The notes under the pieces are model-generated. The model did no database searches. It was not told where the DNA came from and saw nothing but the letters and a program-made list of their open reading frames with translations. From NCBI GenBank assembly GCA_902766735.1, contig CACXEU010000015.1:1-57976 (forward strand): DNA of 57,976 bases, written 5' to 3'. Below, one piece after another: positions 28,514 through 37,366 of this stretch. Both the position numbers and the translations under genes were made by a program. Source of the stretch: an uncultured Lachnospiraceae bacterium. Its GTDB lineage: Bacteria; Bacillota; Clostridia; Lachnospirales; Lachnospiraceae. Every line of letters starts with the position of its first letter. Within the stretch, counting starts at the first letter, position 1.

Positions 28514-29839
28514 CTAGTCTCCTTTTCTCTCACGAATAATAAATTTCAGCGGAGTCCCTCTAAATCCAAAGGCCTCACGAATTCTGTTTTCAATATATCT
28601 GGTATATGAAAAATGCATCAATTTTTTATCATTTACAAAAATAACAAAAGTTGGCGGTTTTACGCTCACCTGCGTAATATAGAATAACTTCAATCGTTTT
28701 CCCTTATCTGATGGTGGCTGTTGCATTGCAACAGCTTCTGCCATAATTTCATTTAAGACTCCGGTTTCAATACGCATTGCATGGTTTTCAATCACTGAGT
28801 CGATGGTATCAAACATTTTCGGGAGTCTCTGACCTGTCTTTGCAGAAATAAACATCAATTCCGCATATGGCATAAAGGACAACACGCTCTTTACATCTTT
28901 CTGATACTCGTAAATCGTCTTATCATTTTTTTCAATAGCATCCCATTTATTAACGGCAATGATGACGCCTTTTCCGTTTTCATGGGCAATTCCAGCAATT
29001 TTCGCATCCTGCTCTGTGACGCCTTCCACGGCATCAATCAGAATAATGACTACATCTGCACGCTCTACTGCAGTCACAGTACGAATCACGCTAAATCGCT
29101 CAATATCTTCCTTAACCTTTGCTTTTCTACGAAGCCCGGCCGTGTCAATAAAGACATATTCCTTACCATTGTATTCAATTTCTGTATCAATGGCATCACG
29201 AGTTGTTCCCGCAATATCAGAAACAATCACTCGACTCTGTCCCGTCAACTTATTAATCAGGGATGACTTTCCTACATTCGGCTTTCCTACTACCGCAATT
29301 CGTGGTCTGCCATCATCTTCATCCTCATCTTTTTCCAGTTCAGCAAAATATCCTGTCACAACATCCAGCATATCTCCCAAACCGCTTCGCTGTGTTGATG
29401 AAATCGGAATTGGATCACCAATTCCTAAATTGTAAAATTCATAAACATCAGCCATCATCTTATTGAAATTGTCCACCTTATTAACAACCAACACAACAGG
29501 CTTTCTGCTCTTACGAAGCATATCTGCCACCTTAGAATCGGAATCAATTAATCCCTGCTTCACGTCTGTCATAAAAATAATGACATCCGCAGTGTCAATG
29601 GCAATCTGTGCCTGTTCTCTCATCTGGGACAAAATAATGTCGTTACTATCCGGCTCAATACCACCGGTATCTATTAATGTAAACTGGTAATTCAACCAGT
29701 CAATATCTGCATAAATTCGATCTCTGGTAACCCCCGGAGTATCCTTAACAATAGAAATCATCTGTTTAGCCAGGGCATTAAACAAAGTTGATTTTCCTAC
29801 ATTTGGACGTCCAACGATTGCAACGATTGGTTTATTCAT
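28514..29839 (-). CDS. der: Ribosome biogenesis GTPase Der (EngA)
   Basis: Double GTPase required for 50S assembly. G1 of the first domain is GRPNVGKST (residues 10-18), with DTPGVTRDR and NKVD; the second domain starts with GKPNVGKSS near residue 185, followed by DIAGTTRDA and NKWD. A KH-like C-terminal domain ends the 441-residue protein. AGGAGG precedes the ATG. It appears to lead the der-plsY-gpsA operon, with 72 bp separating it from pgeF. Confidence 0.97.
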   Translation of the reverse strand: MNKPIVAIVGRPNVGKSTLFNALAKQMISIVKDTPGVTRDRIYADIDWLNYQFTLIDTGGIEPDSNDIILSQMREQAQIAIDTADVIIFMTDVKQGLIDSDSKVADMLRKSRKPVVLVVNKVDNFNKMMADVYEFYNLGIGDPIPISSTQRSGLGDMLDVVTGYFAELEKDEDEDDGRPRIAVVGKPNVGKSSLINKLTGQSRVIVSDIAGTTRDAIDTEIEYNGKEYVFIDTAGLRRKAKVKEDIERFSVIRTVTAVERADVVIILIDAVEGVTEQDAKIAGIAHENGKGVIIAVNKWDAIEKNDKTIYEYQKDVKSVLSFMPYAELMFISAKTGQRLPKMFDTIDSVIENHAMRIETGVLNEIMAEAVAMQQPPSDKGKRLKLFYITQVSVKPPTFVIFVNDKKLMHFSYTRYIENRIREAFGFRGTPLKFIIRERKGD

Positions 29840-29911
29840 ATTTCCTCCTATCTGTTCAGTCCGTATCTTTTAAATTTTACAATAACTACACGAATTTGTA
29901 AATCTTTTCCG

Positions 29912-30760
29912 TCATTCTCTAATTTCCAGAAATGCTGCAAGATTGCCTCGTTTTCCCTGATGTCCCCGGTGGGAAAACAACACATCCGTATTGCAGCAGG
30001 TACAAACATCTGTAACATGTATATTCTCCGGACGTACACCGCTTTCCAGGAAAATCAGTTCGTTACATTTCCATAAATCCAGTAAATATTTATCTGAACC
30101 TCGGTCTTTCAAAATTTCATTCTGATGTTTAGGAAACACCTCTTGAAACTGTCTTGCTACATCGCCACTGACTTCATAACACTCCTGACAGATGGAAGGT
30201 CCCACACAGGCAATCACATCCTCCGGATTTGTTCCAAAGCATTCCTCCATTTTTTCAATGGTTTTCTTTCCGATTTTCCCAACAGTTCCTTTCCATCCGG
30301 AATGAGAAAGACCAATGGCTTTCTGTTTCGGATCCACTAGAAACAAGGGAACGCAATCTGCAAAGTAAGTCGCTAACACCACGTTCTTTTCTTTGGTAAT
30401 TAATCCATCCACATTATCAAAATCCCGCTCCCTGTAAATGCCTTTCCCGCAGTCTTCCTTTGTTACTAGCCGTACAGTTGTAGTGTGTGTCTGATGACTG
30501 GTTACGATATTCTTCGCATCAAAACCCATTGCCTCGGCAATGATTTCATGATTCTTCACCACGTTTTCCCTTAGGTCGTCCCGTTCCCATCCAAGATTCA
30601 TACTTGCAAGATGTCCTTCACTGACACCACCCAGTTTTGTGGAGAAACCGTGCCTAATAAAATCAATGGATTCTAGTGCCGGATAGACGAGATACGGAAT
30701 CGTGGAAAATTTTACTTTCGTCGTATTTCCTGCATATTTATTAAGTTGAATTAAATCCAT
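29912..30760 (-). CDS. pgeF: Peptidoglycan editing factor PgeF (YfiH/laccase-domain)
   Basis: A multicopper-polyphenol-oxidase-fold protein (YfiH) that in E. coli prevents misincorporation into peptidoglycan stems and has purine nucleoside-processing activity in other members. Zinc ligands are expected in SHQTHTTTV, ADCVPLFL and GLSHSGWKGTVG, all present. I start at 30760 (282 residues): GGAG is 7 nt upstream and the ATG overlaps the yraN stop (TGATG). The reading frame extends to 30778 but only within yraN. Confidence 0.93.
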   Translation of the reverse strand: MDLIQLNKYAGNTTKVKFSTIPYLVYPALESIDFIRHGFSTKLGGVSEGHLASMNLGWERDDLRENVVKNHEIIAEAMGFDAKNIVTSHQTHTTTVRLVTKEDCGKGIYRERDFDNVDGLITKEKNVVLATYFADCVPLFLVDPKQKAIGLSHSGWKGTVGKIGKKTIEKMEECFGTNPEDVIACVGPSICQECYEVSGDVARQFQEVFPKHQNEILKDRGSDKYLLDLWKCNELIFLESGVRPENIHVTDVCTCCNTDVLFSHRGHQGKRGNLAAFLEIRE

Positions 30761-31110
30761 CACATCACTCCATAACAATTCTCATAATACCGAATCTGAT
30801 TTCCGGTAATTGCCAAAACATCAAACTGAAATTCCTCATTTTGAAATTCCGGATGTTCCAGCAAATACCACTGAGCAATCCTGTATATTTTTTGAAGTTT
30901 CCGCGCATTTGCCGCTTCAGCAGCATCCCCGAATGCGGTATTTTCTCGGAATTTCACTTCAACAAAGGAAATCTTATTATTCTTTTTCGCAATAATGTCG
31001 ATTTCCCCGATTTTGTTTCTATAATTTCTTTGAAGAATCAAAAACCCCTTAGTTTCCAGATACTTCACTGCAGCATCTTCATAAATACTACCAATCATTC
31101 TTTTATTCAT
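30760..31110 (-). CDS. yraN: YraN family endonuclease-like protein (UPF0102)
   Basis: A PD-(D/E)xK nuclease-like protein of unknown role, 116 residues from the ATG at 31110, which has AGGGGGA immediately upstream (an earlier in-frame start at 31137 has none). The family core is visible: GSIYEDAAVKYLETKGF, NYRNKIGEIDII, then FVEVKFRE, giving the E-x-D...E-x-K pattern. It usually follows rnhB; here 387 bp of repeat-rich DNA intervene. Confidence 0.92.
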   Translation of the reverse strand: MNKRMIGSIYEDAAVKYLETKGFLILQRNYRNKIGEIDIIAKKNNKISFVEVKFRENTAFGDAAEAANARKLQKIYRIAQWYLLEHPEFQNEEFQFDVLAITGNQIRYYENCYGVM

Positions 31111-31129
31111 TCTTCCCCCTAAAAGCCCA

Positions 31130-31488
31130 ATACGCATAAAATTAAGTTTTTCTTTTCATTTCTGTGCATCATCTTTAGGCTTAAACATAATAAAATGCAT
31201 AGATTATATTTTTTTTCAACTTTCTATGCATTATTTTTCGTTCTTACTCCACAAAGTGCATAGATTTCTATAATTTAATCTTGATTTATGCAGTAAAATC
31301 AAAAACTTTTCCAAAAAAATTCATAAAAAACAAGTATTTATGTTTAATCTATGCATCGTTCTTCAATAACAGATAAAACAAGTGCATAAAATGTTTCATA
31401 TATTTTAAAATCTATGCATTTCGTAAATATATTTCGCACATTCAATACATAAACCCGGCTCAATCTTTCATTTTTTATGCTTCGTTCT
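31130..31488. repeat. Helically phased array of twelve alternating TYTATGCAY-like motifs
   Basis: This is the only large gene-free gap (31111-31497, strongly AT-rich). Cores starting at 31133, 31165, 31196, 31227, 31257, 31289, 31320, 31352, 31383, 31415, 31446 and 31478 are spaced 30-32 bp (mean about 31.4). Eight are exact TGCA; four are degenerate (CGCA, TTCA, TACA, TGCT) at in-phase positions. Orientation alternates strictly: CTATGCAT-type on the plus strand (31162, 31224, 31286, 31349, 31412, 31475), then ATGCATAG or GCATAAA-type. Each pair makes a roughly 40-bp inverted unit, repeated at about 62.7 bp. CGTTCT recurs after several forward copies. No other TGCA occurs in the gap, and no gene or promoter was recognised in it. 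Confidence 0.85.
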
Positions 31489-31497
31489 CTGAAATCA

Positions 31498-32253
31498 TCA
31501 GATAAAGTTCCCGATAAAGGACTTTCTGTGAATCGGACAAGGTCCGTACTTCTTTAAGGCTTCAATATGTTTCGCAGAACCATACCCCTTATTGGAAGCA
31601 AAATCGTATTCCGGATAAATCTTATCATATTCCACCATCATGGCATCTCTGGTAACTTTCGCAATAATGCTGGCCGCACCGATGGAAATGCTTTTCGCAT
31701 CACCCTTTATGATTCCAATCTGCTTAATATCTACGCCGGGAATCTTTACTGCATCATTCAGTAAAAGATCCGGACGAACACTGAGCTGTGCGATTGCATT
31801 TCGCATTGCCGCATAGGTTGCCTGTAAAATATTAATGTCATCGATCAGTTCCGGCGTAGACAATGCGGTCGTGGCAGAAACAGCCTTTTCCATAATTTCC
31901 GTAAACAGTTGTTCGCGTTTTTTTGCCGACAATTTCTTTGAGTCATTAATATATAAAATATCACAGTCCCTTGGTAAAATTACCGCTCCAGCAACCACCG
32001 GTCCTGCCAACGGTCCTCGTCCAACCTCGTCAATTCCACAAATATAACCTTCATCTGCATATTTTCGTTCAAATTCTGTTAAGAGATAAGTCCTCTGTAA
32101 TTCTGCTTCATATGCCGCTTTTTTCTTAGTCGCACTTTGCACCAGAGCCTGTACACCACTTCGTTCATCCAAGGAATATTGTGCAATAAAAGAATCCATC
32201 TCCCTGTCTTTTGTTCCTTTTAAGATTTCCTTAATCTGACTAATGCTTTCCAT
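31498..32253 (-). CDS. rnhB: Ribonuclease HII
   Basis: Removes ribonucleotides from DNA and RNA primers. Catalytic motifs are GIDEVGRGPLAGPVVAGAVI near residue 75 (first DE), NDSKKLSAKKRE and the later D residues in LLNDAVKI and KVTRDAMM. The 251-residue length includes the N-terminal extension common in Firmicutes RNase HII. GGAGAG precedes the ATG; rbgA is 12 bp upstream. Confidence 0.97.
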   Translation of the reverse strand: MESISQIKEILKGTKDREMDSFIAQYSLDERSGVQALVQSATKKKAAYEAELQRTYLLTEFERKYADEGYICGIDEVGRGPLAGPVVAGAVILPRDCDILYINDSKKLSAKKREQLFTEIMEKAVSATTALSTPELIDDINILQATYAAMRNAIAQLSVRPDLLLNDAVKIPGVDIKQIGIIKGDAKSISIGAASIIAKVTRDAMMVEYDKIYPEYDFASNKGYGSAKHIEALKKYGPCPIHRKSFIGNFI

Positions 32254-32265
32254 AATCTCTCCATT

Positions 32266-33120
32266 CTATAAACGGTCTAAAGTAATTTTTCCAAGTTTTC
32301 CGCTTCTGAAATCATCCAAAATAATGCCACTTGCCTTTTCGAGATCCGGTAGATTTCCTTTTAATTTACATCCACGGACTTCAGCAACTTGATTCATAAT
32401 TTCCAACGGATCTTCGTTTCCTTCAATCTTATAACGTTCACAGATGACTGTCGGGTATACGTCGTTCAACATTTTAATCAGCTGATATGCCATTTCAGAA
32501 ACGTCAAGAATATTATCATTTATGGTTCCAATCAGCGCCAGGTTTAAGCCAATCTGCTGATCGTCAAACTTCGGCCAGAGAATTCCCGGAGTATCCAGTA
32601 ATTCCAAAGTCTTATTCAATCGAATCCACTGTTTTCCCTTTGTCACTCCCGGTTTATTTCCTGTCTTTGCAGCAGAACGTCCGGCATAAGCATTAATAAA
32701 TGTTGATTTTCCAACATTTGGAATTCCAACGACCATGGCACGGACCGGTCTGTTTTTAATTCCTTTGCGTTTATCCCGTTCAATCTTTTCTTTACAAGCC
32801 ACCAGAACAGCATTGTTGATTTCCTTAATTCCCTGCTTGTTTTTTGAATTGATTTTCAAGGCAACAATTCCTTTTTCCTTAAAGTAATTAAGCCATTTCT
32901 GATTTTGTTCTTCATCCGCCAGATCAGCCTTGTTTAGTAAAACCAGTCTAGCCTTATTCTGTCCCAAACTATCAATATCCGGATTACGGCTGCTCAAAGG
33001 GATTCTCGCATCCAATAATTCAATTACAAGATCAATCAACTTAATATCTTCCTTCATCTGACGAACAGCCTTCGTCATATGTCCCGGATACCACTGGTAA
33101 TTTACTTTATTCTCGCTCAT
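32266..33120 (-). CDS. rbgA: Ribosome biogenesis GTPase RbgA (YlqF)
   Basis: Circularly permuted GTPase needed for late 50S assembly. G motifs appear in the permuted order: G4 LLNKADLAD (near residue 61), G1 GIPNVGKSTFIN (near 130), then G3 DTPGILWPKF. A C-terminal helical domain (about 185-284) binds 23S rRNA. Length 284 is typical. GGGAGG precedes the ATG. It follows rplS across a terminator-like hairpin. Confidence 0.96.
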   Translation of the reverse strand: MSENKVNYQWYPGHMTKAVRQMKEDIKLIDLVIELLDARIPLSSRNPDIDSLGQNKARLVLLNKADLADEEQNQKWLNYFKEKGIVALKINSKNKQGIKEINNAVLVACKEKIERDKRKGIKNRPVRAMVVGIPNVGKSTFINAYAGRSAAKTGNKPGVTKGKQWIRLNKTLELLDTPGILWPKFDDQQIGLNLALIGTINDNILDVSEMAYQLIKMLNDVYPTVICERYKIEGNEDPLEIMNQVAEVRGCKLKGNLPDLEKASGIILDDFRSGKLGKITLDRL

Positions 33121-33145
33121 GCCTTAATTCCTCCCTAAAACTTTA

Positions 33146-33175
33146 AAAAGGAACGAGTGACCACTCGTTCCTTTT
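33146..33175 (-). terminator. Rho-independent terminator after rplS
   Basis: A near-perfect 14-bp stem (AAAAGGAACGAGTG / CACTCGTTCCTTTT, two-base loop) with flanking A and T runs lies 16 bp after the rplS stop and 25 bp before the rbgA ATG. Downstream rbgA and rnhB may depend on read-through because no clear promoter fits between. Confidence 0.85.
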
Positions 33176-33191
33176 CATAAGTTAAATCTTA

Positions 33192-33536
33192 TTATTTAAC
33201 TAATTCTTTAACCTTTGCAGCCTTACCTACTCTGCTTCTGATGTAGTTAAGCTTAGCACGTCTTACTTTACCCTTTCTAACAACTTCGATCTTATCGATT
33301 GTTGGAGAGTATAATGGCCAAGTTCTTTCTACACCGATACCATTCGATAATTTTCTTACAGTAAATGTTGCACGGTTGCTTCCACCCTGCTTCTTCATTA
33401 CTAAACCTTCGAAAACCTGAATTCTTTCACGGTTTCCTTCCACAATCTTAGCGTGAACCTTAATAGTGTCACCTACGTTAAAGTCTGCAACTTCTTTAAT
33501 CTGAGCTGCTTCAATTTCCTTAATTAATTCCTGCAT
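33192..33536 (-). CDS. rplS: 50S ribosomal protein L19
   Basis: A 114-residue ribosomal protein at the 30S-50S interface. The canonical start [14 protein letters not shown] is preceded by AAGGAGG at 5 nt, so the longer reading frame to 33590 is not used. Family blocks [27 protein letters not shown] and [13 protein letters not shown] are visible, ending in the basic [18 protein letters not shown]. It has its own promoter, unlike the usual trmD-rplS arrangement. Confidence 0.97.
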   Translation of the reverse strand: MQELIKEIEAAQIKEVADFNVGDTIKVHAKIVEGNRERIQVFEGLVMKKQGGSNRATFTVRKLSNGIGVERTWPLYSPTIDKIEVVRKGKVRRAKLNYIRSRVGKAAKVKELVK

Positions 33537-33608
33537 AATAGCCTCCTTATTTATTCCGATGTTCTTAATACTTCCGTAACAGAGGACCATCTTTTCTTTT
33601 TACAGCGT
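33537..33608 (-). ncRNA. Candidate L19 (rplS) mRNA leader structure
   Basis: The leader of about 70 nt between the rplS promoter and ATG contains GATGGTC ... GAACATC, which can pair as a 7-bp helix with one mismatch, enclosing CTCTGTTACGGAAGTATTAA-like loop sequence. Position and shape recall the L19 autoregulatory leader known from low-GC Gram-positives (Rfam L19_leader). This is inference; a covariance-model scan would decide. Confidence 0.4.
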
Positions 33609-33613
33609 TTAAT

Positions 33614-33642
33614 ATAATACCATAGGTTTCCACAGAATGCAA
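33614..33642 (-). promoter_or_regulatory. Sigma-A promoter of rplS
   Basis: Minus-strand TTGCAT (33642-33637), 17-bp spacer, TATTAT (33619-33614). It lies just beyond the stop of the ABC exporter gene (33661) and gives rplS independent transcription after the trmD-rplS junction was interrupted. Confidence 0.75.
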
Positions 33643-33660
33643 GTGATTTATTCAAACAAA

Positions 33661-35460
33661 TTACGCCTCGGTCAAATGATACTGTTTCGCCTGTGTATGA
33701 TACATTTTTGCATAGAATCCATCTTTGATTGTAAGTAATTGCTCGTGAGTTCCTTCTTCAATGAGTTTCCCATCATTAAAGACAATAATTCTGTCGCAGA
33801 ATCGACAGGAAGAAAGACGATGGGAAATATAAATTGCAGTTTTATTCTGTACAAGCTGATCAAAGTTCTGATAGACTTCGTATTCGGAAATCGGATCCAG
33901 CGCTGCTGTAGGTTCATCCAAAATAACAATCGGTGCATCTTTATATAATGCTCTGGCAATTGCCATTTTCTGTCCCTGACCACCGGAGGGTTCCACACCA
34001 CTTTCCACAAAATATTTATAGATATAAGTGTCTTCCCCATGCTCTAAATCATCAATCCATTCAGAAACACCGGAAATCTGATAAATTTCTGACAAATCCT
34101 TTTCTTTATTTTCGAAAACAGTAATGTTTTCTTTTAATGTAAAAGCAAACAGACGAAAATCCTGGAACACTACAGATAAAAGTCTTACATAATCATCAAA
34201 GGAATAGTCTTTAATATTGATATCATTTACCAATATTTCTCCTTCATAATCATCATAAAGTCTACACAAAAGCTTGATAAAGGTGGTTTTACCCGCACCA
34301 TTTTGTCCTACAATGGATAAATGTTCTCCGGCATTAATTTTCGTAGATACATTTTTTAATATATAACGTTCTGTTCTCGGATATTTAAAACTAACATTTT
34401 TAAATTCCACGCTAAATGTTTTATGGGACTTCCAATCGATTTCAACATTTTTTTCATTCTCTTCATACGTAAAATCATGTTCTACAAAATCCACATAAAA
34501 CTTTAAAATATTTACCGTATAGGCAATGTCAAAATATCTCCTCACAATGCCATGAAGTGAATTGTTAAACTGTGTTGTTGCCTGATACAAACTAGAAAAC
34601 TGTCCGATAGTAATCCTTTTTAGTAATGTATAAATTCCAAGTAAAAAATAAATAACCATGGTAAAAAAGTTTACAATCGTATCATCAACAGAAAAGACAA
34701 TCCCAATCTTCGTCAGGTAAAATTTTGCACAGGCATACAGCTTCTCAATAAAATTATCATAGTTTCTGTTGAATATGTCTGACGCCTCATAAAGCCTGAT
34801 ATCCTTTGCATATCTGCCATCCTGCAGTTCTGTATTAAAGTAATCACTTCCTCGTTCAATCGTTCCAATCTCTTCAAAATATGATTTTCTCTGATAATTA
34901 ATTTTCTTACCAAAGATTGTTTTAGAAATGAAACTTAATATAACCGGAATCAGTAACCATGGAATACTGGTACAAACCAATACCACGACCCCCATTACCA
35001 CAATTATATTTGACACAATGTCACACAAAGGTCCAATCAATCCATTGACCTGGCCGGTTTCATTTAAGGAACGTTGCGCATTTTTAACAAGGTCTAATAC
35101 GTTCTTGTCTTCGGTATGCTCAAACTTTATCCTGGTACATTTCATACAAAGCTCAGTTTCCAAAATTCTGCCAAAGATTTCATTATGCCGATTAATATGC
35201 TCACCCACAATTTTCGTGAAATGTTGATACAAATAATTTCCAATACATAAAAAGCCAATCCAGAAAACAATGGTATTGGTATCTCTATGAGAAGCCATCA
35301 GTGCATCAATCAAATATCGTGTCCCGATAATACTTACGAAAGGTCCGATTGTTCGAATGAAAAACCATAAAATCTGCAATGCAAAATATGATTTGCTGGT
35401 TTTCCATGCAAACTTCATAAAGAAGTGATAACACCTGGAAAATTCTTTAAACATTTTCAT
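33661..35460 (-). CDS. ABC exporter half-transporter B (membrane domain plus ATPase)
   Basis: A 599-residue fused permease-ATPase, type IV ABC exporter. Up to six membrane helices lie in residues 1-320. The nucleotide-binding domain has Walker A VGQNGAGKT, signature PSGGQGQKMA (leading Leu replaced by Pro), Walker B IVILDEPTAALD and H-loop ISHR. The ATG at 35460 follows GGAGGG and overlaps the partner gene by 14 bp. Substrate is unknown; no precursor peptide or maturation enzyme is adjacent. Confidence 0.92.
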   Translation of the reverse strand: MKMFKEFSRCYHFFMKFAWKTSKSYFALQILWFFIRTIGPFVSIIGTRYLIDALMASHRDTNTIVFWIGFLCIGNYLYQHFTKIVGEHINRHNEIFGRILETELCMKCTRIKFEHTEDKNVLDLVKNAQRSLNETGQVNGLIGPLCDIVSNIIVVMGVVVLVCTSIPWLLIPVILSFISKTIFGKKINYQRKSYFEEIGTIERGSDYFNTELQDGRYAKDIRLYEASDIFNRNYDNFIEKLYACAKFYLTKIGIVFSVDDTIVNFFTMVIYFLLGIYTLLKRITIGQFSSLYQATTQFNNSLHGIVRRYFDIAYTVNILKFYVDFVEHDFTYEENEKNVEIDWKSHKTFSVEFKNVSFKYPRTERYILKNVSTKINAGEHLSIVGQNGAGKTTFIKLLCRLYDDYEGEILVNDINIKDYSFDDYVRLLSVVFQDFRLFAFTLKENITVFENKEKDLSEIYQISGVSEWIDDLEHGEDTYIYKYFVESGVEPSGGQGQKMAIARALYKDAPIVILDEPTAALDPISEYEVYQNFDQLVQNKTAIYISHRLSSCRFCDRIIVFNDGKLIEEGTHEQLLTIKDGFYAKMYHTQAKQYHLTEA

Positions 35461-37273
35461 CTTCCCACCCTCCTTTGTAATATTGGGACTGAATATTGAA
35501 CATATACGCATATTTTCCATTCAGCTTCATTAACTGCTGATGGGTTCCCTCTTCTACGATTTCTCCGTCTTCAAACATTGCAATCTTATCGCAAAAATGA
35601 GTACTTCCTAATCGATGAGAAATAAAAATTGAGGTCTTCTTTCCCACCATATCTTCAAACTCCCGATACATCCGGTCCTCTGCCAGAGCATCCAGTGCAG
35701 CAGTGGGTTCATCTAAAATCACAACCTTACCACCCTTGTACAAGGCTCTTGCCATAGCAAGTCTTTGTCTCTCACCACCGGATAAATCAATACCATTTTC
35801 ATCAAAGATTTTTAAAAGATTCGTGTGTACTCCCTTTTCATACATGGAGATTTTTTTCATCAGACCACTCTTTTCCAAAGCTTCCTGTACTCTTTCCATA
35901 TCCGTGCGTTCCTCATCTGCAAAAGAAATATTCTGATAAATCGGAAGAGCAAAACATTCAACATTTTGGAACACAGGAGAAAACAGTTTAAAATATGCCT
36001 CTCTCTCATATTTCCTGATATCAACACCATTTAATAAAATGCGGCCCTCTGTCGGCTCATATAGCTTCATAATCAACTTAATAAAGGTGGTTTTTCCTGC
36101 GCCATTTACACCAACAACAGCCAACTTCGAGCCGGACTTTAATGTAAAATTGATATTTTTCAAAACGTAATTGTCATGTCCGGGATATTTAAAACTGACA
36201 TTTTCAAACCTGAATTCGTATTGTTCAAATTCCACATTTGAAATTTGCCCCTCATCCGGCGTATGAGATTCCTTATCTTCCTGCCATTCCATTAAATTAC
36301 GATAATCATTCACCATGAGGTTATTGCCTTTCAGCGAAGAATATACCCACATGAAATTTCCAATGGCGTCCATAAGCCCTGTCACAAGACCAATATATAA
36401 TACAAAATCCGATATGGATAAGCCTTTTGCAATCACAAGATAAGCTAGCCATCCATACATCAGACCTTTTTGAATCATGATGACCGACTCTGTTCCAGTA
36501 TTACAGTGAATCCAAAGCCTATGGCGCTGTCTCATTTTTTTATAGTAAACATCATTTACTTTTTCAAATTCATTTCGAAATACTCCGCCCATTCGAAACA
36601 GTCGAATATCTTTTGCAAAATCAAAATTTTTCGTTGTACGTTCCAAATAACTGATTTTTCTAAAAGTTGGAGCAAGTACATCCATGTATTTTATTTTATC
36701 CAATTTTGATACATAGGCTAAGATTCTTCCTCCCACCACAGATAACAGGCATAAAAGAATCACGACAATTAAATTTTTCGAACCAATCAAAATTGCAGAA
36801 ATGATTACAAACCCTCCCTGAGACAGAAAATTTCTGCTTTGAAATAACATTCCCTGAAAGCCTCTGTCGTGATAAAGTGCATTTTTTGCACGCTGAACAT
36901 AATCTAAAAATTCCGGGGATTCCATATTTTTGTAATCCGTGTGATAAACCTTATTCATTCTCTTTTTTTCCAGGAAAGAATCTGTTTTTACATATAAAAT
37001 ATCAAACACCTGCCAAAGCACATTCATCAGAATGTCAAATAGAATAATTGCAATTCCGATTCCGATAATGGCAAGCACAAATTTCTTAATCTGCGATTGA
37101 TTTTCTACTAAGGTCAATATGATTTTCGGTGCATAAATGATAATCAGTTCTCTTAGAATTTCAACGAATGCCAAAGACAGAATTGTCCACAGCATCCAGC
37201 GATTACTTTTCGCAGCCATCTTTAAAGCATATAGATAATTGTTAAAAAATCCATAGTTCTTTTGTTCTTTCAT
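35447..37273 (-). CDS. ABC exporter half-transporter A (membrane domain plus ATPase)
   Basis: A 608-residue fused permease-ATPase and probable heterodimer partner of the next gene. The membrane domain spans about residues 20-320; the ATPase has Walker A VGVNGAGKT, a canonical LSGGERQRLA signature, Walker B VVILDEPTAALD and ISHR. AGGAG precedes the ATG. It is transcribed from its own promoter and sits between trmD and rplS, two genes normally adjacent in Firmicutes. Substrate unknown. Confidence 0.92.
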   Translation of the reverse strand: MKEQKNYGFFNNYLYALKMAAKSNRWMLWTILSLAFVEILRELIIIYAPKIILTLVENQSQIKKFVLAIIGIGIAIILFDILMNVLWQVFDILYVKTDSFLEKKRMNKVYHTDYKNMESPEFLDYVQRAKNALYHDRGFQGMLFQSRNFLSQGGFVIISAILIGSKNLIVVILLCLLSVVGGRILAYVSKLDKIKYMDVLAPTFRKISYLERTTKNFDFAKDIRLFRMGGVFRNEFEKVNDVYYKKMRQRHRLWIHCNTGTESVIMIQKGLMYGWLAYLVIAKGLSISDFVLYIGLVTGLMDAIGNFMWVYSSLKGNNLMVNDYRNLMEWQEDKESHTPDEGQISNVEFEQYEFRFENVSFKYPGHDNYVLKNINFTLKSGSKLAVVGVNGAGKTTFIKLIMKLYEPTEGRILLNGVDIRKYEREAYFKLFSPVFQNVECFALPIYQNISFADEERTDMERVQEALEKSGLMKKISMYEKGVHTNLLKIFDENGIDLSGGERQRLAMARALYKGGKVVILDEPTAALDALAEDRMYREFEDMVGKKTSIFISHRLGSTHFCDKIAMFEDGEIVEEGTHQQLMKLNGKYAYMFNIQSQYYKGGWEDENV

Positions 37274-37304
37274 TTTAATCTCCTGTCAAACATATGTTCT
37301 CCTT

Positions 37305-37333
37305 ACTATAGCATAGCTCTATCCCTATTACAA
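37305..37333 (-). promoter_or_regulatory. Sigma-A promoter of the ABC exporter pair
   Basis: Minus-strand TTGTAA (37333-37328), 17-bp spacer, TATAGT (37310-37305). The predicted start point leaves about 25 nt of leader before the ATG at 37273. Confidence 0.7.
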
Positions 37334-37366
37334 TCCCCAATTTGAATTGTCGCTTATAAAACGACT

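Noticed and set aside
28959..29435. 158-codon plus-strand open frame opposite der
   Set aside because: Ser/Thr-rich antisense shadow of the conserved GTPase domains; no ribosome site or family resemblance.
31111..31497. The repeat-rich gap as a CRISPR array
   Set aside because: Motifs are only about 9 bp, alternate in orientation and are degenerate; the 31-bp period leaves no identical repeat of 23 bp or more, and no cas genes are present.
37273..37310. A 7-codon leader ORF (MFDRRLK) whose stop overlaps the ABC exporter start
   Set aside because: Its ribosome site lies at or before the predicted transcription start from the TATAGT -10 at 37305-37310, so it is probably not in the mRNA.
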